DNA from: a virus
Virus record (IMG/VR): IMGVR_UViG_3300042544_001153
Location: 1-26,149 of that record
Reading direction: 5' to 3' (one strand)
DNA length: 26,149 nucleotides
Shown: positions 7,318-14,400 of the stretch, piece by piece
Layout: every line of letters begins with the position of its first letter
How positions within the stretch are numbered: the stretch's first letter is position 1
Notes under the pieces: generated by a model
The model's database searches: none
What the model saw: only the letters and a program-made list of their open reading frames with translations
What the model was told of the DNA's origin: nothing
Position numbers and translations under genes: made by a program

Positions 7318-7606
7318 TTGCTCTCTCCATTAAATCCTCTAGCATTGCCCATTCAATGACTGCCAGTCTTATCTTTTGTGTTTCTCCAATTGCCAACAGC
7401 AGTGCTGGAGACTTAGTATTATCAGTTCTTAGTGTATCAGTTACAATCTTTGCCCAAACATCTTGGTTTAGAGTAAAACTTTTTCCTGCTTCTTTTACGT
7501 CAACAATGAATTCGTCAAGTGATCCGTCACCTTTTTGATATTGACCACGACCAGAATTTTTATGTGCCTTAGCACCAATTCTTTTTAGTTCACCACGTTC
7601 GCTCAC
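7301..7606 (-). CDS. Possible small PD-(D/E)XK nuclease, Holliday-resolvase-like
   Basis: 101 residues. The N-terminus has SGRGQYQKGDGSLDEFIVDVK (about 18-38), which resembles the core of archaeal-type Holliday junction resolvases: a Gly-rich loop, an acidic residue (Asp27 or Asp31), then the strand IVDVK with Asp36 and Lys38 as the (D/E)XK pair. The conserved-looking EAGKSFTLNQDVWAKI follows, and later ALLLAIGETQ supplies a further strand. The start is GTG at 7606 in a GTGA junction. A nuclease role is inferred from this motif only; structural prediction would settle it. If correct, the phage carries two unrelated junction-processing enzymes. Confidence 0.5.
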   Translation of the reverse strand: MSERGELKRIGAKAHKNSGRGQYQKGDGSLDEFIVDVKEAGKSFTLNQDVWAKIVTDTLRTDNTKSPALLLAIGETQKIRLAVIEWAMLEDLMERANGINP

Positions 7607-7791
7607 AGTTTAATTTCGTTTCTGTGATTGCTAGAACAAACATAAACTATTACTAATTCATCTTCGTTAAGCTTTGCCTGTCTTAAATGCTCATCACAGT
7701 CCTGACACATAAATGTTCCAAAGATTGTGTCTACACCAATATCTGCTTGTCTTTCTGAAGACTTTATAAAATCTTCTGGGTTAATGCTCAT
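7603..7791 (-). CDS. Zinc-ribbon-like small protein
   Basis: 62 residues. A CxxC pair (Cys29, Cys32 in FMCQDCDEH) and a CxxxH pair (Cys52, His56 in VCSSNHRN) frame a short beta hairpin, which suggests a single zinc site. The N-terminal third is acidic and without a motif. It is coupled by ATGA to the RecA stop and by GTGA to the next gene, so it belongs to the recA-nuclease operon. The specific function is unknown. Confidence 0.7.
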   Translation of the reverse strand: MSINPEDFIKSSERQADIGVDTIFGTFMCQDCDEHLRQAKLNEDELVIVYVCSSNHRNEIKL

Positions 7792-8789
7792 AACTTGCTG
7801 TATACCATGCTTTCTAGAGTATCAAATACTGCTGGATTTTCTTTTACATAGTCAATAACTTTTGCACGACCCTGCAATCTTTGATCCATAATAGTATACC
7901 AGGCTCCACCACGTTCGATAATGCCCATCATTTCTGCAATGTCAACAAGGTCAGCTACCTTGTCTACTCCTACAGTATCTCCTTGGAAATAAAAATCATA
8001 GGATCCACCAATAAATTGTGGTCCTGTTTTATTATAGTCAATTGTCCAGTTTACTGGACGACCAACACGTTGTTCAATTAGCTTATCTCCAATGGCAATC
8101 TTGTCCTTAATAGAAGATGCTTCTGACTCAGATGACCATAGTTTAATAATTGTGCTTGAGAAAAACTTAACAGCCATTCCACCAGTTGGAATATGGGTTG
8201 CATGCATTCCTCCAAAACTATTACGTTGCTGTGAAATTAAAACAAGCAATGTATTTTTATTTGCATAGTTCATCATTTTTACTGCATGAGTCATATCTTT
8301 TGCTTCTGCACCAATTTGTTTAGTATTTTCAAGAGACTTTAACTCTTCACCATCTTTTTCAAAATAGATTGCAGGAAGCAGTGCTGAAATAGAGTCTACA
8401 ACAACAAGATCAACTCCTGCATTCATTAGGTCAACAACTACGTCTACCATGTCATTTACAGACTTTGCTGCAGAATAAATTAATTTACTTGAATCTACTC
8501 CAAGCTTTTCTGCCCACTCAGGTGAATACGATGCTTCAGAATCAATCCAGGCACAGGTCTTTCCTTCTTTTTGTGCTTCACCAATCATCTGTAAACAGAA
8601 AGAAGATTTACCTGCAGACTTATTCCCCCAAACTAAAACTTGACGACCATAACCAAGTCCACCCTTAAGCCCAACATTTAAGCTTAAACTTGGAGTAGGC
8701 TGTTTTTCAGTTTCCACTTCTGTTGCTTGCTGCACACGCTTTCTTGTCTTTGGATCTAGCCTTGATAAAATATCTTCCATTGTTGTCAT
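7788..8789 (-). CDS. recA: RecA/UvsX-like recombinase
   Basis: 333 residues from the ATG at 8789, chosen because GGAG stands seven bases upstream; an in-frame ATG at 8840 lies inside the MazG-like gene. The core ATPase has Walker A GNKSAGKSS (55-63), an IDSEASYSPEWAEKLGVD segment typical of RecA, Walker B LVVVD (128-132) and LVLISQQR. The protein forms filaments on single-stranded DNA and drives strand exchange. The C-terminal third is phage-specific, and the N-terminal helical region is short compared with bacterial RecA (about 350). It heads a run of recombination genes (zinc ribbon, resolvase-like, Cas4-like, RuvC-like). An extended -10 box lies just upstream. Confidence 0.92.
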   Translation of the reverse strand: MTTMEDILSRLDPKTRKRVQQATEVETEKQPTPSLSLNVGLKGGLGYGRQVLVWGNKSAGKSSFCLQMIGEAQKEGKTCAWIDSEASYSPEWAEKLGVDSSKLIYSAAKSVNDMVDVVVDLMNAGVDLVVVDSISALLPAIYFEKDGEELKSLENTKQIGAEAKDMTHAVKMMNYANKNTLLVLISQQRNSFGGMHATHIPTGGMAVKFFSSTIIKLWSSESEASSIKDKIAIGDKLIEQRVGRPVNWTIDYNKTGPQFIGGSYDFYFQGDTVGVDKVADLVDIAEMMGIIERGGAWYTIMDQRLQGRAKVIDYVKENPAVFDTLESMVYSKL

Positions 8790-8817
8790 TTTATATCTCC
8801 ATCTTGTATAAGCATCT

Positions 8818-8826
8818 ATTATATCA
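8818..8826 (-). promoter_or_regulatory. Extended -10 promoter candidate for recA
   Basis: The minus strand reads TGATATAAT, a perfect -10 with the upstream TG of extended -10 promoters, overlapping the MazG-like stop codon. No good -35 hexamer is present at 16-18 bases. The predicted start near 8811 would give a leader of about 20 bases that includes the recA ribosome site. It is a candidate only. Confidence 0.4.
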
Positions 8827-9168
8827 TCCCAATACGCCATGCATTTTAGGGCGTTGACTATTAATAATTGTCTTCTTTGTAACTACATCTTCAAGAGAAT
8901 CTTTGGCTTCTCCAGCCATCACAAGACCCTGATACAAGTCAACTACACGAATAATAATATCCGCTAGCTCTTCTACAACCTCTTGTTGTCCCTTTTGCTT
9001 TCTAAGTGCTTCCAAAACTTCTGTTGCTTCTGAGTGAATCATTGCAATTTGTTTTGCAAAGAAAATAAATGGATCTGCCTTTGGCTCTACATTTTCATAC
9101 ATGTAGTCCCAGAATCCTTTTTCTGTTGCATTGTGATGTACGCTTCTTGCTAAATTGTCTAAGTTCAT
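8824..9168 (-). CDS. MazG-like nucleotide pyrophosphohydrolase
   Basis: 114 residues, the size of the all-alpha NTP pyrophosphohydrolase superfamily. The metal-binding motifs are visible: IHSEATEVLEAL (ExxE type, about 45-56) and VVEELADIIIRVVDLY (ExxD type, about 64-79). These enzymes hydrolyse (d)NTPs to monophosphates and pyrophosphate; in phages they may adjust nucleotide pools or lower alarmone levels. It is coupled to dnaE by ATGA. Its end overlaps the recA promoter candidate. Confidence 0.85.
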   Translation of the reverse strand: MNLDNLARSVHHNATEKGFWDYMYENVEPKADPFIFFAKQIAMIHSEATEVLEALRKQKGQQEVVEELADIIIRVVDLYQGLVMAGEAKDSLEDVVTKKTIINSQRPKMHGVLG

Positions 9169-12100
9169 ACTCTTTCAAATCCTTTCACAGTGACTGAGCC
9201 ACTTGATGTTGTGTTTAATATTGGCTTGCAAACGCCACCAGGTTTCATCCTAACTAGCGATTCTGCATATGCTGTTGGAAATACGACAACACTATATAAA
9301 TCTTTGTCTTCATCTGCAAGAACTACGTTTGCCATCTTATCTCCCTTCTTTGTTTTTCTTGGAGTAAAGCTAATTACCATGTATTCTTTATCCCCAAGAC
9401 TCAATGTCCTTGACATTAAATATTTAATAAAAGGATTTGATGTGTCCTTTAAATCTTCTGGTGTAGCAAAGGCACCAATCCTATTGTCTGCAATTAAAAA
9501 GATGTACATTTTTCCAGCCTCAATAGTAGTTTCTGATCTATCAAAAACTCCAACGCTGCCTGTCTTATCTACAACTTCAATACGACTCCAGCCATCACCA
9601 CGCTTAATAGCCTTTACCATTCCAATTACAAGGAAGCAACCTTCTTCTTCATATTCTTCAATTGGTCTTGTGTATGCTTCAATCCATCTAGGAATGTCAG
9701 TATGAAATTCTGGGATGTTAAGGTACTCATAAAAGTTTTTATTCTCTTCTCCAGTACGTTGGTTATCATTAAATGCTGCTGCACCAACTCTATTTAACGC
9801 ATCAACAGCACGACTATTAATACCAGATCCCTTTTTTGTTGCGTGTTCCATAAACTCTGCATATGAATAAAATGGTCTTTGATCAATAATTTTCTTGCTA
9901 ATATTTTCAGAGATGTATTTTATATTGCCAAGACCAAACCTAATTGATTTTTCCTCAAGAGTAAAGTCAAGGTCAGATTCATTAATATGTGGCAACCTAA
10001 TTTTAATTCCCATACGCTTAGCTTCAATTAAGTAGTCTGTGCGAGTATCTTTATCTTTTTCATTCTTTAATAAAGAATACATAAACTCGTGTGGATAGTA
10101 ACGCTTAATCCAGGCTGACCAGTAAGAAAGCATTGAGTATGCTACAGCGTGAGACTTGTTAAAGGAATATCCAGCGTGTGCTTCAAAGTCATGCCATAGG
10201 GACTCTGCTTGCTTTTCTGTAATATGCTTAGAAGCCCCCTTAACAAACTGGTCCTTAAACTTATCAAATTCTTTAGCATCTTTTTTCTTACCAATAATTT
10301 TACGAACCTTGTCTGCTTCTGCCATAGACATTCCGCCCAAATGCACACAGGCAAGCATTACCTGTTCCTGATACAAGATACATCCATAAGTATCTTTTGT
10401 AAAATCTTTTACAATGTCGTGCAAATACTTTACTGGCTTCTTGCCCTTTTTGCGAGCAATATATTCTGCACCAATAGTATTCATAGCACCTGGACGAACT
10501 AAAGCATTTGAGGCAGCAAGTTCATCAAAGTTGTACACACCCATCTTTACAAGTAGGTTTGTATAGGGAGTTGTTTCTGCTTGGAATACACCTTTGGTAA
10601 ATCCTGCAGTTAAGTCTGCATATACTTCTCTGTCTGTTAAATCAATCTTTCTTAGATCCAATTTAACGCCCTGTCGCTCTTCAATCATATCCATAGCATC
10701 ATGGATTACAGTCAGTGTCTTTAGACCTAGTGCATCAATCTTAATTAGACCAATGTCTGCAGCCTGTTCCATGTCTACTGCTACTACTTGAACACGGTCA
10801 TCTGATTGAGTGTCCTTACGGGTTTCCATTGGAGCGTACTTTGAAATATTATCTTTAGCAGCCACAATACCAGCAGCATGCATTCCTGTTCCACGAATAC
10901 GCCCACGAAGTCTTTCTGCATACTTAACTACTTCTGGATACTTCTGTCTAAATTCAGCAGTGGACTTATCGCTAATAAAATCATCCCATGTTTCAACGCC
11001 CTTGAGTGCCTTATTAACTTCTGGCAAAGGAATATGAAAAACACGAGCAACGTCTCTTACAACACCCTTATCTTTGAATGTTAGGAATGTAGCAATAGAT
11101 GCAACGTGCTTGTACTGCTCAGCAAGGTAGTCCTTTACTTGACCACGCTTACGATCTTCATAGTCAGTATCAATGTCTGGGAAGTCGTTACGCTCTGGAT
11201 TAATAAATCGGAAGAACAGGAGTCCAAACTTAATTGGATCAACCTCGGTAATTTCTAGGGCATAACAAACCAAAGAACCTGCTGCAGAGCCACGACCAGG
11301 ACCAACAAAGATATTATTATTTTTTGACCAACCAATCATATCTGATACAACAAGAAAGTAAGAAGAAAAGTTTTTAGACTTAATAATTTCAAGTTCTTCT
11401 TTGAGCCTATCCAAATAAACTTTGTCTTCTCCAAACCCACGCTTTATCAAACCCTCCATAGCTAATCTTTCAAGCTCTGAGTTAGGGTCTTTGTGGTCAA
11501 CTGGAAGTAGGTCTAGATTTTCTTTTAAGTCATAGGAGCCAACTTTAGAACTAATCTCCATAGAGTTTTCATAAAGATCATCTCTATCAATTCCTTGGTC
11601 AATCATTTTGTCACGAACAGTTTTATGGTCCATTAAGAATATGTCTAGGTCCTTAAACGACATAAAGCGATCACCATATAGGTAGTCCAGTCTTTCAATT
11701 AAGTCTTTAATCTTTCTACTATCATCAAATGTCGCTTCCTTTAAAACCTTTGGGTGCGTTCCAAGAATAAGCATGATTTCTTCTGCAATCTTATCTTCTG
11801 GAGAAGCATAGTGACAGTCTAAAGTTACAGTACTTTTAACCCCCATATCATCTGCTAGTTTTAACATCTGTAAATTAAGCTCTGCAGGATTATGTGGCTG
11901 GAGCTCCATGTAAAAGTTATCTTTAAATACTTGCTTAAACCAATCTGTATGTCGTTTTGCTGCATCCATGTTGCCATTTTGAATTGCCTTAGCAATAATG
12001 CTATTCATACATCCAGACAAAACAATTAAATCTTTTGAGTTTTCTTGCAGCACTTCAAAGTCAATACGGGGCTTACTAAAGAATCCGTCATTCCATCCAA

Positions 12101-12428
12101 TCTCTGAAAGCTTTGACAGGTTCTGCAAACCATTTTCATTTTGTGCTAAAACAATTAAGTGATTGTAAATTTGATCCTCGTCTGCACGATCTTTTCTTGC
12201 TCTTTTGTCCAAACGATCTGTTGTAAAATATGCCTCTAATCCCAAAATAGGTTTTACAGAACTGTTCTTTGCAGCAACTAATAAATCTCTATGACCGCTT
12301 AAAGTACCATGATCAGTAATAGATATGGCACCCATACCAATCTCCTCTGCTCTTTTAAGCAGTTCTTCTGGAGAAGAGAAGCCGTCTAGTAGGCTGTAGT
12401 AAGAATGTGAATGATGATTGTGAAACAT
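9165..12428 (-). CDS. dnaE: DNA polymerase III alpha subunit (DnaE type) with PHP domain
   Basis: 1087 residues. The PHP domain at the N-terminus has a histidine-rich start (His3, His5, His6, His8 before SYYSLLDG), ITDHGTLSG (38-45), YNHLIVLAQNENG (88-100) and VTLDCHY (201-207), so its metal site looks largely intact and may support proofreading. The C-family polymerase core has GPGRGSAAGS (376-385), PDIDTDY with catalytic Asp418 and Asp420, and KIDALGL with Asp565. Fingers, an HhH region and an OB-fold C-terminus follow; the bacterial tau-binding tail is absent, which explains the shorter length (E. coli 1160). It replicates the phage genome with the helicase, primase and SSB encoded upstream. 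The ATG at 12428 has GGAG four bases before it. Confidence 0.95.
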   Translation of the reverse strand: MFHNHHSHSYYSLLDGFSSPEELLKRAEEIGMGAISITDHGTLSGHRDLLVAAKNSSVKPILGLEAYFTTDRLDKRARKDRADEDQIYNHLIVLAQNENGLQNLSKLSEIGWNDGFFSKPRIDFEVLQENSKDLIVLSGCMNSIIAKAIQNGNMDAAKRHTDWFKQVFKDNFYMELQPHNPAELNLQMLKLADDMGVKSTVTLDCHYASPEDKIAEEIMLILGTHPKVLKEATFDDSRKIKDLIERLDYLYGDRFMSFKDLDIFLMDHKTVRDKMIDQGIDRDDLYENSMEISSKVGSYDLKENLDLLPVDHKDPNSELERLAMEGLIKRGFGEDKVYLDRLKEELEIIKSKNFSSYFLVVSDMIGWSKNNNIFVGPGRGSAAGSLVCYALEITEVDPIKFGLLFFRFINPERNDFPDIDTDYEDRKRGQVKDYLAEQYKHVASIATFLTFKDKGVVRDVARVFHIPLPEVNKALKGVETWDDFISDKSTAEFRQKYPEVVKYAERLRGRIRGTGMHAAGIVAAKDNISKYAPMETRKDTQSDDRVQVVAVDMEQAADIGLIKIDALGLKTLTVIHDAMDMIEERQGVKLDLRKIDLTDREVYADLTAGFTKGVFQAETTPYTNLLVKMGVYNFDELAASNALVRPGAMNTIGAEYIARKKGKKPVKYLHDIVKDFTKDTYGCILYQEQVMLACVHLGGMSMAEADKVRKIIGKKKDAKEFDKFKDQFVKGASKHITEKQAESLWHDFEAHAGYSFNKSHAVAYSMLSYWSAWIKRYYPHEFMYSLLKNEKDKDTRTDYLIEAKRMGIKIRLPHINESDLDFTLEEKSIRFGLGNIKYISENISKKIIDQRPFYSYAEFMEHATKKGSGINSRAVDALNRVGAAAFNDNQRTGEENKNFYEYLNIPEFHTDIPRWIEAYTRPIEEYEEEGCFLVIGMVKAIKRGDGWSRIEVVDKTGSVGVFDRSETTIEAGKMYIFLIADNRIGAFATPEDLKDTSNPFIKYLMSRTLSLGDKEYMVISFTPRKTKKGDKMANVVLADEDKDLYSVVVFPTAYAESLVRMKPGGVCKPILNTTSSGSVTVKGFERV

Positions 12429-12444
12429 TTATCTCCAATAATAG

Positions 12445-12479
12445 TTGGGGGCAGTAAGATTATATCCTACTGCCCCCAA
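12445..12479. repeat. Perfect 12-bp inverted repeat over the dnaE promoter
   Basis: TTGGGGGCAGTA (12445-12456) and TACTGCCCCCAA (12468-12479) are exact reverse complements, separated by an 11-base loop. The -10 box of the dnaE promoter lies within that loop. It is GC-rich in an AT-rich genome. There is no T-tract on either side, so it is not a textbook intrinsic terminator. It could be a repressor operator, or a hairpin in read-through RNA from the SSB gene. Confidence 0.85.
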
Positions 12480-12488
12480 GTCTGTCAA
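12459..12488 (-). promoter_or_regulatory. Consensus promoter for dnaE
   Basis: The minus strand reads TTGACA (12483-12488), an 18-base spacer, then TATAAT (12459-12464); both hexamers match the sigma70 consensus. The predicted start near 12452 gives a leader of about 24 bases with the GGAG ribosome site. The -35 touches the SSB stop codon region. The spacer and the initial transcribed bases are the two arms of the inverted repeat. Confidence 0.8.
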
Positions 12489-12489
12489 A

Positions 12490-13146
12490 TTACCACTCAG
12501 AGGAGGTAGATACTGAATCGTCTGCATCTAGACCAGAGTAGAATGACTCTTGGTCTGCATACTTAACCGAACGAATTGCAGTTTTTTCTAATTCATATTG
12601 CTCAACGGATGACCAGTCAAATGCTGTTTCATCTACTACTAGTGGGAACAAGGCATAGCTTGTCTGAGTACCTGTACCTGAACGCTTTAAACGCCATGTA
12701 AGGTTACTGATAGCACCTGTATCACTTGCATATTCAATTAGTGTTTGTGTTGTTACTGACTTAGGACCAACGCCCTGTGACCAAATTGCGGTGTACTGTT
12801 CTCCAGTACCATCATCAACTAGTACGTTTGCATAAAGTCTTAGACGAGCCTTCCAGCCAGCCTTTGGATCTCTGCGGTGCATTTCGCAACCGTGACAGCG
12901 ACCTTCTTCTTCCATGCTACATACAGCCTTACGGCGATAGTCTTTTGGATTTGTGTGTTCTGCGACTACAATTGCTAATCCACGAGATGTGTCATAGTTC
13001 TTTGAGTCTGGATCAACTTCGTTAACAAAACGAAGCTTGATTGATTGTCCATCTTCTAGCTTTAGCCATCGGGCTTTTGGACCGTCAGATCCCTTTGGCT
13101 TGTCAATGTGACTCTTGATTGCATCAAGACCCTGAATGATACCCAT
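12490..13146 (-). CDS. ssb: gp32-like single-stranded DNA-binding protein
   Basis: 218 residues. The protein resembles T4 gp32-type phage SSBs: an N-terminal lead, an OB-fold core with aromatic and basic strands (RWLKLEDGQSIKLRFV, KARLRLYANVLVDD), an internal zinc site of pattern His64-Cys76-Cys84-Cys87 (VAEHTNPKDY, CSMEEEGRCHGCEMH), and an acidic, Ser-rich C-terminal tail (SGLDADDSVSTSSEW) of the kind that recruits replication partners. It coats template strands for the polymerase and helicase. The ATG at 13146 has AGGAG six bases upstream. It has its own strong promoter, as fits a protein needed in large amounts. Confidence 0.88.
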   Translation of the reverse strand: MGIIQGLDAIKSHIDKPKGSDGPKARWLKLEDGQSIKLRFVNEVDPDSKNYDTSRGLAIVVAEHTNPKDYRRKAVCSMEEEGRCHGCEMHRRDPKAGWKARLRLYANVLVDDGTGEQYTAIWSQGVGPKSVTTQTLIEYASDTGAISNLTWRLKRSGTGTQTSYALFPLVVDETAFDWSSVEQYELEKTAIRSVKYADQESFYSGLDADDSVSTSSEW

Positions 13147-13190
13147 ATATTTCTCCTAATATTTGATTCTATAAGTGAATCTGTTGTTTT

Positions 13191-13219
13191 ATTATATCAG
13201 AGTTGTAGAGCAATGTCAA
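13191..13219 (-). promoter_or_regulatory. Strong consensus promoter for the SSB gene
   Basis: The minus strand reads TTGACA (13214-13219), a 17-base spacer, then TATAAT (13191-13196) preceded by TGA, giving an extended -10. This is a perfect sigma70 match with optimal spacing. It overlaps the last codons of the primase gene. The start near 13184 gives a leader of about 38 bases that contains AGGAG and a small GATTC/GAATC dyad (13165-13181). Confidence 0.85.
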
Positions 13220-14147
13220 ACTCTGATAGCATTTTGTACGAACTTAATATTTGTTCGTCTGTCATATCTCCAATGTCTTTTACGCCATCTGGAAAACTCA
13301 TATTTGATGTTGGAATAGATACGTTGCTTGAAATATTTTTTCTTAACGTGCTTCCTGCATCGTCTTGGTCCATTGCTAAAATTAATCTAGAAACATACTT
13401 GTTAATTAATTGTATTTGCATCTTGCCAAGATTTGCACCTAGCGTTGCTACTGCTGGAATTCCTAATTGCCACAACCTAATTGCATCAAAGGATGACTCT
13501 ACAATTACAACCTCCTTATGTAAAACATTATTTAAGTTAAACAAGATCTTATTTCTTGGAGTTCCCGTAGAGTTCTTAAAAGTCTTTCCTTCAATTGATC
13601 TACCAACAAATCCAACACATATTCCAGTGTTAGAATAAACTGGGACAGTAACCATGTCTTGTTTTTCAGAGTACCCTAGCTTAAAATTTTTGATTGAATC
13701 TAAATTAATTTTTCTTGATTCAAAATATTCTATTGCACGAGTATTTTCTAGTAGTGTGGAGTGAAGTCTTTCAATTGTGTTTAAATCAAATTCAACAAAC
13801 TCTGGTTTTTCTTCTACTGCTTTATCAATTACATCTACAAAGTCTATAGATTTTTCTGCAGCAGAAATAACACGCATTGCTTCAAAGTAGTTTCTTGATG
13901 TTGTACGCATAATTAAATCTAATAGCGTTCCGTTTTCCCCACAAGAAAAACAGATGAACAATCCCTTTTCTTTATCTACTTCACATGCTGGAGTGTGTAC
14001 GTTGTAATGAAATGGGCAGTATACAAGAAAGTGAGTGTCTAACTCAGTTCCTATTGAGATTCCGCAGACTTTGACAATTTCTCTAATCTGGTCTTGCTGG
14101 TATGAATCGCTGGTATAAGCCTGTTTCCTAAAACTCCCTTGTAACAC
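13197..14147 (-). CDS. DnaG-type primase (zinc finger plus TOPRIM)
   Basis: 316 residues. The zinc-binding domain is YCPFHYNVHTPACEVDKEKG then FICFSCGENGTLLDL, with ligands Cys44, His47, Cys66 and Cys69. The TOPRIM catalytic core is VVIVESSFDAIRLWQLG (Glu217, Asp221), AVATLGANLG and LILAMDQDDAGS (Asp260, Asp262, Asp263). It synthesises RNA primers for DnaE. It is about half the length of bacterial DnaG, because the C-terminal helicase-binding domain is missing. The start is uncertain: GTG at 14147, preceded by AAGG, is the only good in-frame start before the zinc finger, and it overlaps the upstream gene by 97 bases. Confidence 0.9.
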   Translation of the reverse strand: MLQGSFRKQAYTSDSYQQDQIREIVKVCGISIGTELDTHFLVYCPFHYNVHTPACEVDKEKGLFICFSCGENGTLLDLIMRTTSRNYFEAMRVISAAEKSIDFVDVIDKAVEEKPEFVEFDLNTIERLHSTLLENTRAIEYFESRKINLDSIKNFKLGYSEKQDMVTVPVYSNTGICVGFVGRSIEGKTFKNSTGTPRNKILFNLNNVLHKEVVIVESSFDAIRLWQLGIPAVATLGANLGKMQIQLINKYVSRLILAMDQDDAGSTLRKNISSNVSIPTSNMSFPDGVKDIGDMTDEQILSSYKMLSEFDIALQL

Positions 14148-14386
14148 TTTGCCTTAGCCTTTCCTACATAAATTCCGTAACGAGTTATTTTAAAATCAAA
14201 CGATGTTCCATTATACGACAAAGAGAAGACACTTTCAAGTTCCAGGTGTGGAACATATCCTCTTTCCTTCATATAATGGTCTAACAGTATGTCATATTCT
14301 TTTCTTAGACGCATAGTATCTGACTCATCTGCGATGTTACCATCTAGAGAAAAGTCTTTAATTTTCTTGTGTCCAACGAAATCCAT
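14051..14386 (-). CDS. Hypothetical protein upstream of primase
   Basis: 111 residues. It opens with a helical, charged region (DESDTMRLRKEYDILLDHYMKER) and continues with strands (SVFSLSYNGTSFDFKITRYG) and a basic segment, YVGKAKAKCYKGVLGNRLIP, suggestive of nucleic-acid contact. The family was not recognised. Its 3' end overlaps the GTG start of the primase by 97 bases, an unusually long overlap for this window, which may mean the primase start is misplaced. A -10 box ends six bases before the ATG, so the gene may be translated from a leaderless mRNA. Confidence 0.7.
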   Translation of the reverse strand: MDFVGHKKIKDFSLDGNIADESDTMRLRKEYDILLDHYMKERGYVPHLELESVFSLSYNGTSFDFKITRYGIYVGKAKAKCYKGVLGNRLIPAIHTSKTRLEKLSKSAESQ

Positions 14387-14392
14387 ACCTCA

Positions 14393-14398
14393 ATTATA
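14393..14398 (-). promoter_or_regulatory. Leaderless promoter candidate (-10 box)
   Basis: TATAAT on the minus strand lies in the 14-base gap after the helicase gene, followed by six bases (TGAGGT) and then the ATG at 14386. No -35 close to TTGACA stands at 16-18 bases. The GAGG touches the start codon and is too close to act as a Shine-Dalgarno site, so initiation at a leaderless ATG is the simplest reading. Confidence 0.4.
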
Positions 14399-14400
14399 GA

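Noticed and set aside
9190-9705. Plus-strand open frames opposite dnaE, the fibre genes and others (for example 171 codons here).
   Set aside because: They are antisense to genes with clear motifs, have no ribosome sites or promoter, and their composition mirrors the coding strand.
12445-12479. The inverted repeat as a classical intrinsic terminator.
   Set aside because: No T-run follows on either strand and a consensus promoter is embedded in it; a terminator role remains possible only as a T-less variant.
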